NCBI GenBank assembly: GCA_963665505.1
Contig: OY762275.1
Span: forward strand, 620,001-684,000
Direction: 5' to 3'
DNA: 64,000 bases
Source of the DNA: QANA01 sp963665505
GTDB taxonomy: Bacteria > Bacillota > Clostridia > Christensenellales > Christensenellaceae
Shown here: one piece after another, positions 14,228 through 22,595 of the stretch
Numbering within the stretch: position 1 is the first letter of the stretch
Layout: each line of letters begins with the position of its first letter
Position numbers and translations under genes: made by a program
Notes under the pieces: generated by a model
Databases searched by the model: none
What the model was told of the DNA's origin: nothing
The model's input: only the letters and a program-made list of their open reading frames with translations

Positions 14228-15894
14228 ATTGGCCAAAGGAATATTTACAAGCTATTCAATCCGGGGATGAAATTGTATCGCGTAAAGTAAAAGCTGTGTA
14301 TGAACGAGAAGTCAAATGGATGGAGGATCCTCCAAAAGACTTCCCGTTTTATTTTGATGAGAAAAAGGGTCAAAGGCCGATTGATTTTATAGAAAGGTTT
14401 TGCAGACTTTCCCAAGGAAAGTGGATACATCAGAAATTCAAGCTGGCGCCGTTTCAAAAAGCAAAATTCCAGCTTGTTTTTGGGTGGTGTGAAAAAGAAA
14501 CGGGGAACAGAAGGATCCGCGAGGTGGTAGATATTCGCGGCAGAAAGTGTGGAAAGAGTGCGGAAACCGCAGCTGCGGAATGGTATTGTTTGACAGCAGA
14601 CGATGAGGGTGGCGCGGAAATATATTGCACAGCAAATAAACTGGATCAGGCAAAACTGATTTTCAACGAAGCTGTCAATATGCGGATACAATCCGAAGCA
14701 CTTAAATCTGTAACAAAAAAAAGGCAGAGCGACATATATTTCCCGCTTACAATGAGTTTTATAAAAGCCTTGGCGGCGGACAGCAAAACGATGGATGGGC
14801 TAAATGCTCATTTTTTTAGCTTGGATGAGTTTCACGAGGCCAGGGACCGGCGTGTTTACGATGTAATGAAACAGTCGCAAAGCGCAAGGGAACAGCCTCT
14901 TGCCTGGCTGATCAGCACCAACGGTTTTGTGCGTGAAATGTTTTTTGACGACACATACGCCTATTGTTCCAGTGTTGCTATGTGGGAGGATGGCTTTGAA
15001 GACTACCGTGTTCTGCCTCTGATTTACGAACTTGACGAGCGTGATGAATGGACCAAGCCGGAGTGTTGGCCCAAAGCAAACCCAGGTTTGGGGGTAATAA
15101 AGTCTTATACGAAATTGGCAGAAAATGTTGAGAAAGCGAAGCGTGATCCTAAATTTCTTCCGACGTTACTGACAAAAGATTTTAACATCCCCGAAAACTC
15201 TTCTGAAACATGGCTGAAGTATCAAGATGCCGTGAATGAAAAGATTGTTCCTATGTCATATTTAGAGCATAGTTACGCAGTCGGTGGTTGTGACTTGTCG
15301 GCCACAACAGATCTGACATGTGCGTCTTTGTTGCTAAGGAAGCCCAATGACGAGAACTTTTATGTGCTACAAGAATATTTTTTGCCTAAATCGAAGCTGG
15401 ATAATACGGTCACAAGAAATAGAAAAGAGGCGCCTTATAGATTTTGGGCAGAACAAGGGCATTTAACTATATGCGACGGTGCAACAGTCGACTTTAGTAA
15501 AGTTACAGAATGGTTTGTTGAGATGGTTAACGAACACGATATTAGGCCCCTGTGGGTTGCGTATGATGCTGCCTTGTCCGGGTATTGGCGTGAGGATATG
15601 GAACAGCATGGTTTTGATATGGAAAGGATCAGGCAGGGCCCCTTTACCTGGACCTATCCAATGAAAGAACTCGGCGGTCTATTAGAGGAACACAAGATTA
15701 TCTACAATAACAATCCAATGCTTAGGTGGTGCTTATTAAATACCGCGGCAAAATCCGGAAATCAGAAAGGCATTCAGTCGATTCAGCCGATCAAATCCAG
15801 TGAGAGCAAACGGATAGATGGGATGGTAAGCTTGCTGAATGCTTTTGTAGGTTACAAAAATCACGAAGCGGATTTTCTTATGTGTATCAGATAG
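14224..15894 (+). CDS. terL: Phage terminase large subunit
   Basis: This is the packaging motor and headful/cos nuclease. The ATPase domain shows a Walker A-like loop (RGRKCGKS) and Walker B with catalytic Glu (AHFFSLDEFHE). The C-terminal RNase H-like nuclease shows the acidic residues in GGCDLSATTD and WVAYDAALSGYW. At 556 residues it is full length for the Terminase_1 family. It is coupled to terS by a four-base overlap and is followed by the portal gene. Confidence 0.96.
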   Translation: MNWPKEYLQAIQSGDEIVSRKVKAVYEREVKWMEDPPKDFPFYFDEKKGQRPIDFIERFCRLSQGKWIHQKFKLAPFQKAKFQLVFGWCEKETGNRRIREVVDIRGRKCGKSAETAAAEWYCLTADDEGGAEIYCTANKLDQAKLIFNEAVNMRIQSEALKSVTKKRQSDIYFPLTMSFIKALAADSKTMDGLNAHFFSLDEFHEARDRRVYDVMKQSQSAREQPLAWLISTNGFVREMFFDDTYAYCSSVAMWEDGFEDYRVLPLIYELDERDEWTKPECWPKANPGLGVIKSYTKLAENVEKAKRDPKFLPTLLTKDFNIPENSSETWLKYQDAVNEKIVPMSYLEHSYAVGGCDLSATTDLTCASLLLRKPNDENFYVLQEYFLPKSKLDNTVTRNRKEAPYRFWAEQGHLTICDGATVDFSKVTEWFVEMVNEHDIRPLWVAYDAALSGYWREDMEQHGFDMERIRQGPFTWTYPMKELGGLLEEHKIIYNNNPMLRWCLLNTAAKSGNQKGIQSIQPIKSSESKRIDGMVSLLNAFVGYKNHEADFLMCIR

Positions 15895-15905
15895 GAGGAA
15901 ATAAG

Positions 15906-17132
15906 TTGAATTTTCGAAACGCCATAAAGGCGATATTTGGGAAAATAAAAAAATATCCAACCTCTTACTGGCAAGAGATCGGCGGCTATACTTCGCGGTT
16001 TACGATGTTTGGCCAAGATATATACAAAAATGAGGTAGTACGGTCTTGCATCAGGGCCCTTGCGGAACACACATCAAAAGCTAATGTTAAAGTCGTCAGG
16101 AATGGTCAACCCAGCGATAAAAAACTCGAACGATTGATACAATATCGTCCGAATTTTTATATGAACGGAAAAGATTTTTTGGCGAAAACCCGTACACTAC
16201 TGGAGCTCTACAACACTGTTTTTATTTATATCAACCGGGATGACTATGGTCAGTGTATAGGATTATATCCAATTCCAGAATGTCCTTCCGAGGCAGTGGA
16301 TGTATCAGGACGGCTTTATATCAAATTTAATTTACTTAGTGGTGATGTATTAACGGTGTCGTGGGAAGACCTTGCTGTACTGCGGAAGGACTATAACAGA
16401 TCTGATATCTGGGGCGATGACAATACTGCTATTTTAACAAGTCTTGATCTTTTGCATACCACGAATGAAGGTACAGCTAACGCCATTAAATCTACTGCCA
16501 ATATCAGAGGCATCTTGAAATCTACCAAAGGAATGCTGTCGGAAGAAGACCGCAAACGGCAAAGAGACAACTTCGTTGACGACTATATGTCTATAACCAA
16601 CGCGAGCGGTGTTATTTCGTTGGATGCTTATCAAGAGTACAAGTCTTTGGATAGCAAACCAATGGTTGCAAATTACAAAAGCATAGAGGAATTAAGAAAT
16701 AACATCTATCGTTACTTTGGTGTCAGCGAGGATGTGATTCTCGGAAAGGTCAGCGGAGATGACTGGGAAGCGTTCTACGAATATAAAATTGAACCTTTTT
16801 TAGTTGCGCTCGGTCTGGAATTGACGAATAAAATCTATACGGAACGACAACTCAGCTATAACAATGAGATCATTTTCGAATCCAACCGTATGCAGTACAT
16901 GAGTACGTCCGATAAATTAAGCCTTGTGCAGATGGTTGATAGGGGGGCCTTGACACCTAATGAATGGCGCGCGGTCTTAAACTTGGCGCCTATTGATGGT
17001 GGAGATACACCTATCAGACGGTTAGATACGGCACCGACGAATGGAGGGGAAGATAATGCCGATAAAGAAGAACAGGGAATACAGGACGATGAGCCTGCTT
17101 CTTCCGACAAAGGAAAAACGACTGGAGAGTGA
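15906..17132 (+). CDS. HK97-family portal protein
   Basis: It forms the dodecameric DNA entry ring of the capsid. HK97-portal features include YKNEVVRSCIRALAEHTSKA, the stem/wing part KSTANIRGILKSTKGMLSEE and the conserved YFGVSEDVILGK. TTG 15906 is preferred because ATAGGAGG lies eight bases upstream; an earlier in-frame ATG lies inside the terL end with no such site. At 408 residues it has the normal length. Its 3' end overlaps the protease gene by 77 bases. Confidence 0.95.
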   Translation: MNFRNAIKAIFGKIKKYPTSYWQEIGGYTSRFTMFGQDIYKNEVVRSCIRALAEHTSKANVKVVRNGQPSDKKLERLIQYRPNFYMNGKDFLAKTRTLLELYNTVFIYINRDDYGQCIGLYPIPECPSEAVDVSGRLYIKFNLLSGDVLTVSWEDLAVLRKDYNRSDIWGDDNTAILTSLDLLHTTNEGTANAIKSTANIRGILKSTKGMLSEEDRKRQRDNFVDDYMSITNASGVISLDAYQEYKSLDSKPMVANYKSIEELRNNIYRYFGVSEDVILGKVSGDDWEAFYEYKIEPFLVALGLELTNKIYTERQLSYNNEIIFESNRMQYMSTSDKLSLVQMVDRGALTPNEWRAVLNLAPIDGGDTPIRRLDTAPTNGGEDNADKEEQGIQDDEPASSDKGKTTGE

Positions 17133-17682
17133 TTTTTACGTAGAGGGTTTTGCAACAACGTTTGATAAACCGTATCTGCTTTATGAGTGGGAAGGGGATA
17201 AATATTTTGAGGTTGTTGACCGTCACGCCCTGGATGTATCCGATATGACAGACGTGATCATGCAGTATGACCACTACGGTAAAGTCCTCGCGAGAAACAA
17301 AATGGGGGCCGGAAAGAAAGCCACACTGATTGCTGAGGTGCAAGAGGGTGGATTTTTTATCGCGGCGGATTTGAGCACTACAACTGAAAGTAAAAAGATG
17401 TATGAGGAGATCAGCGCTGGTCTGATTTATCAAATGTCTTGGGCTTTTAGGGTCAGCGAGGATTCGTATGATCGTGATACAAGGACCAGAACGATTTTAA
17501 AGGTTAAAAAAGTATATGATGTGTCGGCCGTTTCGATACCCGCAAATGCTGATACTGAAATATCCGCGCGCTCTTGGCTCGACGGAGTGATCGATGCCGA
17601 GAAACGGGAGGCGTTAGCGCGGTTGAACCTGGCAAAAGCCAAATATTTTTATTTTAACGGAGGTAACAATGAAAACACTTAA
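17056..17682 (+). CDS. HK97-family prohead protease
   Basis: This is a serine protease of the U35/HK97 family that processes the capsid precursor. The core is visible as VEGFATTFDKPYLLY, the catalytic His region (VIMQYDHYGKVLARN) and YDVSAVSIPANADTEI with the Ser. ATG 17056 follows GGAGGGG at ideal spacing; an ATG 15 bases earlier lacks a site. It overlaps the portal upstream and the capsid gene downstream. Confidence 0.93.
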   Translation: MPIKKNREYRTMSLLLPTKEKRLESDFYVEGFATTFDKPYLLYEWEGDKYFEVVDRHALDVSDMTDVIMQYDHYGKVLARNKMGAGKKATLIAEVQEGGFFIAADLSTTTESKKMYEEISAGLIYQMSWAFRVSEDSYDRDTRTRTILKVKKVYDVSAVSIPANADTEISARSWLDGVIDAEKREALARLNLAKAKYFYFNGGNNENT

Positions 17683-18859
17683 GGAAATTATCGAACGCCT
17701 TACGCAGATAGACGAGGAAGTAAGAAACGCTATTGATGCGGAGACTGTGGGAAAGCTTTCGGAAGAAAAGAAAGATTTACTAACTCGCAAGGCTGAGCTG
17801 GAAGATCTGGGACAGCGGAAGCAGACCGCCCTTAATATTACCGGTGGAACGGTAACGGGTGAAGTAAAAGAAACCAGATATAAAACACCTGCGGGCGATA
17901 AGTACGAAACTATAGAATACAGGACCGCGTTCATGGAATATTGCAGAACGGGCAAGCCCATTGCCGCAGAGTATAGGACGGATGCGTTTACTGCCGTTAC
18001 GGATGCTGCTGCAGTAATCCCGACTACCATTATGAACGAAATCATCAAAGAAATGAAGGTGTACGGGCAGCTGTTTAGCCGTGTCCGCAAAACCAACATT
18101 CTTGGCGGTGTTCAGGTCCCGATTCTTTCCCTGAAACCCACCGCGACCAGAATTACGGAATCCGATGTATCTGACCGCAAAAAAGTGCAGGCCAATACTT
18201 ACATTTCTTTCTCCTATTTTGGGTTGGAGTGTAAAATTGCCACTTCTTTGCTTACTTCGATCGTTACGCTTCAGGTATTCGAAAATGCTCTTGTACCATT
18301 GATTACAGAAGCAATGGTAAAGAAACAGGAGATTGAAATTATTAAAGGCACGGGCGAAGGACAGATGCTGGGTGTTACGGTAGATACGCGTGTGGCGTCC
18401 GGTCAGAAGATTACGCTGTCCTCTTCCGACATTAAGGATTGGGGCGCATGGAAGAAGAAAATATTTGCCAAAATTCCTTTGGCATATCGTGGTGGTGGAA
18501 TTTTTATTATGGGCGCCGGTACGTTTGATGGGTATATTGACGGTATGCAGGACGCTAACGGTCAACCTATTGCGCGTGTAAATTACGGTATTGCTGATTC
18601 GCCGACGCAGCGGTTTGGCGGAAAAGAGGTTCTTCTTGTTGAGGACGATGTGATTGCTCCCTATGATTCTGCAGAAGTGGGAGACGTTATCGCCGTATTC
18701 ATGAAACCGTCTGATTATTGTGTAAACAGCAATATGCAGATGGCGATGTATAGGTGGCTGGATCACGACACCAACCAGTGGGTTGATAAAGCCATTTTGA
18801 TAAACGATGGTAAGCTGCTTGATGCGGCGGGCGTGATTCTTATCAAGAAGGGCGCCTGA
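17669..18859 (+). CDS. HK97-family major capsid protein
   Basis: Residues 1-100 are a charged coiled delta domain (MKTLKEIIERLTQIDEEVRN), removed by the protease. The rest is the HK97 fold: AAVIPTTIMNEIIKEMKVYG, the E-loop/P-domain stretch VPILSLKPTATRITESDVSD, and GTGEGQMLGVT. At 396 residues it is normal for precursor capsid proteins. ATG 17669 has a GGAGG site. A terminator follows, separating strong capsid expression from downstream genes. Confidence 0.95.
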   Translation: MKTLKEIIERLTQIDEEVRNAIDAETVGKLSEEKKDLLTRKAELEDLGQRKQTALNITGGTVTGEVKETRYKTPAGDKYETIEYRTAFMEYCRTGKPIAAEYRTDAFTAVTDAAAVIPTTIMNEIIKEMKVYGQLFSRVRKTNILGGVQVPILSLKPTATRITESDVSDRKKVQANTYISFSYFGLECKIATSLLTSIVTLQVFENALVPLITEAMVKKQEIEIIKGTGEGQMLGVTVDTRVASGQKITLSSSDIKDWGAWKKKIFAKIPLAYRGGGIFIMGAGTFDGYIDGMQDANGQPIARVNYGIADSPTQRFGGKEVLLVEDDVIAPYDSAEVGDVIAVFMKPSDYCVNSNMQMAMYRWLDHDTNQWVDKAILINDGKLLDAAGVILIKKGA

Positions 18860-18867
18860 TTTTAATT

Positions 18868-18889
18868 GCGGGGCCAATACCCCCGCTTT
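18868..18889 (+). terminator. Terminator after major capsid gene
   Basis: GCGGGG and CCCCGC form a stem with loop CCAATAC, followed by TTTCT. The T-run is short, so read-through to the downstream genes is likely. Confidence 0.55.
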
Positions 18890-18913
18890 CTATTAAGTAA
18901 GGAGGTATTCAAT

Positions 18914-19858
18914 ATGGGTGGATTTTATCCATACAACCATAAAATCGGCCAGTCGATTCAGACTGACGCAGAGGGAGTCGAAACCGATCGGTCCTTTATA
19001 GCACACTATAACGTACCGGCGGCGGATGCCGCGGCGGAATCGGATGACGACGTGATGGATTTGACTGCGCTAGGTGCCGAGGCGGCATCGATAGAAGCGG
19101 GTTTTACGGATCCGGCAGTTCCACGAAACGTTAAGGTAGACTGTAATAAGTCCGGTATCACAGACGATGTGATTGTTTACGGGAAAAACTTTGCAGGAGA
19201 AGCTATAAACGAAACGATTTCGCTAAATGGCCTGACCGCGGTCGCTGGAAACCTGGCATTTGCATCTATAACAAAAGTCGATCTACCGGCAAGAACCAAC
19301 GAACCGGCAAAACAAAAAGCTACCGTCGAAGTCACGCAGGGCGCGCAGGCCGCAGGAACGACCGTATTCACCTTCACTTCTGCCGTTACGGGCGACGCAT
19401 ACGACATCGATGTAGACTTTGAAGCGGAGGATAACACGGTTGCGGAGGCTGCTGCCGTGTTGGCCGATGCTCTGAACGCTGACGAAACATTTGCGGCGCA
19501 TTGGTTGGCGGAAGCCGTAGACGCGAACGTTACGATCGAATCTAAGGGTTATGCGGCGCAGGATGCTACTATTAACCTGGTAGTCAAGACGGCCGGCGAC
19601 TCTGCCGTAACAGTTGGGGCTGTTGCTGTGGACACGGTGGCAGGTGTTGCGGAAGACAAGGTGTCTGTTGGCGTCGGTAAGAAGTTTGGCATACCTTATA
19701 AACTGACTGCTGATGAACTGGTGTTCCTAAAGCTGTTTGACAACGCCGTGGACACAGGTACAGTAACGGTGGACGATGACGAGTTGGAGAAGAACGTTTT
19801 TGAGTTGAACGGGACCCCTGACGGGGCCAAACCTGTTGATTTGTACATTGTAGTTTAG
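18914..19858 (+). CDS. Probable head decoration protein with inserted domain, 314 aa
   Basis: It starts at ATG 18914 behind AAGGAGG. The N-terminus (GGFYPYNHKIGQSIQTDAEG) and C-terminus (GIPYKLTADELVFLKLFDNA) resemble a structural protein often found after the capsid gene in clostridial phages. Residues about 143-245 look like an inserted Ala/Asp/Val-rich beta domain (TVFTFTSAVTGDAYDIDVDF), giving a longer protein than expected. A role on the capsid surface is inferred from position and composition only. Confidence 0.6.
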   Translation: MGGFYPYNHKIGQSIQTDAEGVETDRSFIAHYNVPAADAAAESDDDVMDLTALGAEAASIEAGFTDPAVPRNVKVDCNKSGITDDVIVYGKNFAGEAINETISLNGLTAVAGNLAFASITKVDLPARTNEPAKQKATVEVTQGAQAAGTTVFTFTSAVTGDAYDIDVDFEAEDNTVAEAAAVLADALNADETFAAHWLAEAVDANVTIESKGYAAQDATINLVVKTAGDSAVTVGAVAVDTVAGVAEDKVSVGVGKKFGIPYKLTADELVFLKLFDNAVDTGTVTVDDDELEKNVFELNGTPDGAKPVDLYIVV

Positions 19859-19866
19859 GAGGAAGC

Positions 19867-20169
19867 ATGGCGGTATCAACAACATATCTGGCTAAAGTGA
19901 GGCGCGCTTTGCGTGTGGGATCAAGTACCGAGGTTGACGAAGAGCTGACAGATTTGATTGAAGAGTGCCGCAAAGACCTGATGGAACTTGGTGTACTGGA
20001 ATCAAAAGTAAATGACGAAACGGACCGCCTCATGCTTGGAGCGGTCCGTTGTTATGTACGCTGGAAGTTTGGCTTAAATAATTCCGAGGCTGAACGTATG
20101 CGCGATGACTATATGCTGCTGCGTGATGAACTTAGATCCAGGCAGTCATATACAGAGGAAGAAGAGTAA
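19867..20169 (+). CDS. Head-tail connector protein (gp6-like)
   Basis: A 100-residue helical protein resembling the gp6-like head-tail connectors: YLAKVRRALRVGSSTEVDEE, then LMLGAVRCYVRWKFGLNN. It would form the ring under the portal. ATG 19867 follows TAGGAGGAAGC. It is joined to the next gene by a one-base stop/start overlap (TAATG). Confidence 0.8.
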   Translation: MAVSTTYLAKVRRALRVGSSTEVDEELTDLIEECRKDLMELGVLESKVNDETDRLMLGAVRCYVRWKFGLNNSEAERMRDDYMLLRDELRSRQSYTEEEE

Positions 20170-20468
20170 TGTATTTTAGTGACAAAGTAAAACTGCGCAA
20201 AATCAATAGAACTTCCGATTCGGACGGTTATGACATTAAGTCTATAACGGAACGCGAAGTCTGGGCGGATCGGCATAGCGTTAAGCGGACAGAATTTTAC
20301 GCCGCCCAAAATGTCGGTATAAAAACAGACATAGCCTTTACGGTACGCATAGAAGATTATGACAACGAAACGGAATTAAGCTATAACGGTACTATTTATG
20401 ATATCGTTCGTACTTACGAAACGGACAGCGAAAACATTGATTTAACTTGCGCGGATAGACGTAAGTAA
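20169..20468 (+). CDS. Head closure/head-tail adaptor protein
   Basis: A 99-residue beta-rich protein of the head-tail joining family (SPP1 gp16-like): DKVKLRKINRTSDSDGYDI, EREVWADRHSVKRTEFY and YNGTIYDIVRTYETDSENID. It closes the head before tail attachment. It starts on the stop codon of the connector gene and lies in the standard order of HK97-type phages. Confidence 0.8.
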   Translation: MYFSDKVKLRKINRTSDSDGYDIKSITEREVWADRHSVKRTEFYAAQNVGIKTDIAFTVRIEDYDNETELSYNGTIYDIVRTYETDSENIDLTCADRRK

Positions 20469-20472
20469 AGGG

Positions 20473-20820
20473 GTGAGGCATATTGCGACGATAAATAGTA
20501 TCATAACAGACGCTTTAGATTTTGGCTATCCTGTCAAATTTGGAACGTATACCGGAGACGAAACGACATACTTTGTTTTTAATTACTCCAGTTTCGGCAC
20601 TGATTTCAGTGATGATGCACCTAACCATGAGAGAGTTTTGGCTCAGGTGCATTTTTATTGCCCGCACGGCATTAACTGTTTAAATGTTATAAAGCAAACC
20701 AAGCAAAAGTTGTTTGCCGCAGGGTTTACGTGGCCGAACGTAACGCCCGCGGACGATGATATTAGCCAGCATTTTGTCTTTGAATGCGAAGCGGCGCGAG
20801 GTGTTGAGTTGAGTGGCTAA
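20473..20820 (+). CDS. Tail terminator/completion-like protein, 115 aa
   Basis: Its position between head closure and HK97 gp10-like genes, its 115-residue size and the mixed alpha/beta pattern (YFVFNYSSFGTDFSDDAPNH, then VLAQVHFYCPHGINCLN) suggest the tail completion or terminator protein. GTG 20473 is abutted by AAAGGG, so initiation may really use the ATT nine bases later. The last eight bases overlap the next gene. Confidence 0.55.
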   Translation: MRHIATINSIITDALDFGYPVKFGTYTGDETTYFVFNYSSFGTDFSDDAPNHERVLAQVHFYCPHGINCLNVIKQTKQKLFAAGFTWPNVTPADDDISQHFVFECEAARGVELSG

Positions 20821-21229
20821 GTTTGAAATCAACGGGTTCGACGATTTTGCCTTGGATATGGAGAAGCTTGCACGTATGCCTGGAGAACTTTTAGATGACA
20901 TGATCACCGCGCAAGCAGACGTCATTGAAGAAGCGCAGAAGGCGAAAGGCAGAGTTTATGGCGTATACCGTACCGGTGTAACATTGGAATCTATAAAAAG
21001 AGGAAAAATCAGCAAAACGAAAGACGGACGCTCTATTATCATCGCGCCGCGCGGAAAAAACAAAGACGGCAATCGAAACGCGGAAGTAGCGTTTGTGAAT
21101 GAATATGGGAAAAAGGGACAACAAGCCAGGCCCTTCATTCGGGACGCAAACGAACAGAGCACCGACAAAGCGGTCGCTGCTGCCGAATCTGTTTACGACG
21201 ACTGGCTTAACAAAAATATAGGAAATTAA
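20813..21229 (+). CDS. HK97 gp10-family tail protein
   Basis: This is a family member of HK97 gp10-like tail-connector proteins: FEINGFDDFALDMEKLARMP, SIIIAPRGKNKDGNRNAEVA and VNEYGKKGQQARPFIRDA (the typical ARPF motif). GTG 20813 overlaps the preceding gene. It is 138 residues, as expected. It acts at the head-proximal end of the tail. Confidence 0.88.
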   Translation: MAKFEINGFDDFALDMEKLARMPGELLDDMITAQADVIEEAQKAKGRVYGVYRTGVTLESIKRGKISKTKDGRSIIIAPRGKNKDGNRNAEVAFVNEYGKKGQQARPFIRDANEQSTDKAVAAAESVYDDWLNKNIGN

Positions 21230-21248
21230 CAAAAGGAGAAAATGAAAT

Positions 21249-22019
21249 ATGGCAAAAATAGGATGTAAGTATCCGTGCTTTGCGCCTTTTTCTGGCGCAG
21301 AACCGGCATTGGCGCTGCCGAACTATAGTTCGGGTATCGTCTTGGGCGGTTTGGTTGAAGCCAACCTGACTGTCAACCTGGCGACCGGCGACCAGTACGC
21401 CGATGATAAACTGTCGGAATCTGTGAGCGAGTTTTCGAGCGGCAGCTTGGCAATGTCTATAAACGATATGGTATATGCCAAGGAATCCGTTGTTTTTGGT
21501 TCTACCATAACGGATGATGAAATCGCGGACAGCGTGAACGACGCGGCGCCCTATGGTGGGCTGGCGTATTATAAAGCACTGCAACGGGAAGGCGTGAAAT
21601 ATTATGAAGGATATTTCTATCCGAAGGTACGTGCGTCGATCGGCAACGACAGCATCAAAACCAAATCTAACAGCATAACGCTGCAAGGCGTGTCTATCAG
21701 TTTTACGATTTTCCAGCCTAATGTCGGTGATTGGAGATATCGTAAGACATTCGATACCGAGGCGGCGGCAAAGGCGTGGGTAGAGAGCAAGGTAAGCGTG
21801 GCAACCTGGTACGCGGTTGATGTCTCTGTATCTGGTGATGGTACGGTCAGCCCGCTGGGTGTTACGTATGTGGCGAGCGGCAGCGATCTTGATATTTCTA
21901 TTTCAGGGACAGTCGAGGCGGCATTTGATAACGGTACGGACTTCTCCGCAAGCATATCCGGCGGGAAGTATACGCTTAGTAGCATAACGGCGGATCATGA
22001 TATTGTGATCGCGTACTGA
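21249..22019 (+). CDS. Major tail tube protein with C-terminal Ig-like extension
   Basis: Residues 1-170 match siphovirus major tail proteins (GIVLGGLVEANLTVNLATGD, PYGGLAYYKALQREGVKYYE, ISFTIFQPNVGDWRY). From about residue 180 an added beta domain begins (VSVSGDGTVSPLGVTYVASG), resembling the repeat/Ig-like domains often fused to tail tubes and exposed on the tail surface. ATG 21249 follows AAAGGAG. A strong terminator follows the gene. Confidence 0.9.
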   Translation: MAKIGCKYPCFAPFSGAEPALALPNYSSGIVLGGLVEANLTVNLATGDQYADDKLSESVSEFSSGSLAMSINDMVYAKESVVFGSTITDDEIADSVNDAAPYGGLAYYKALQREGVKYYEGYFYPKVRASIGNDSIKTKSNSITLQGVSISFTIFQPNVGDWRYRKTFDTEAAAKAWVESKVSVATWYAVDVSVSGDGTVSPLGVTYVASGSDLDISISGTVEAAFDNGTDFSASISGGKYTLSSITADHDIVIAY

Positions 22020-22034
22020 TACGCAAATTAAGAG

Positions 22035-22058
22035 GGCGGGCATTTGTCCCGCCTTTTT
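22035..22058 (+). terminator. Terminator after major tail gene
   Basis: GGCGGG (22035-22040) and CCCGCC (22048-22053) form a stem followed by TTTTT. Confidence 0.85.
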
Positions 22059-22080
22059 AATTACAAAATAGGGGGCAACG

Positions 22081-22595
22081 ATGGAACGAAGCGTTGAAAT
22101 AAAAATCAAAGAACATACCTACGCTCTTGTTTATACAGTCGGGGTCATGTTTGACGCTATGGAGCATTTTGATGATGCGAGCATTATAGAAGCTATAAAC
22201 ATGCCAAGAAAGCAAGGACTTGAAAACCTGCTTTGGCTGGCGTCCGCCATGTCCGCGGCTGGCGAGGCTCTGAGACAGGAAAATGGACACGATGCGCAGC
22301 TAATCATTAAGCCGGATACGTTTTTTAAAGGCCTGCTGCCATTCGAGTTTGTTGAATTAAAGACCGCAGTTTTGAAGGCTATAAAACTGGGATATATACG
22401 CGATATTAAAGAGGGTGAAATAGACCTCGTCTTAGCTGATTTGCAAAAAAAAAGTTGACACGAGCAGAACTGTTGTTCGCGGCAATTAAGATTGCCGGAT
22501 TATCAAAAAGCGAGACATATAAGACACCTCCGGGTGTCGTTTTTGATTTATTGGAGCTTAATAATAGGTTCTACAGGAAAAATGAGGTGGACTAA
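22081..22595 (+). CDS. Tail assembly chaperone G and G-T (programmed -1 frameshift)
   Basis: The zero-frame product (22081-22458, 125 aa) is a tail assembly chaperone that coats the tape measure. At 22445-22453 nine A residues precede G, giving A AAA AAA G. A -1 slip there continues reading from AAG 22452 to TAA 22593-22595 and adds 47 residues (KLTRAELLFAAIKIAGLSKS at the start). This mirrors the lambda G/GT arrangement, and the tape measure start overlaps the extended stop (TAATG). By analogy G and GT must be made in a fixed ratio. The second frame has no start codon of its own, which supports the frameshift. Confidence 0.85.

Noticed and set aside
17780..18877. 365-aa minus-strand frame opposite the capsid gene
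   Set aside because: The plus strand encodes the HK97 capsid protein in the expected gene order; the antisense frame has no recognisable motif.
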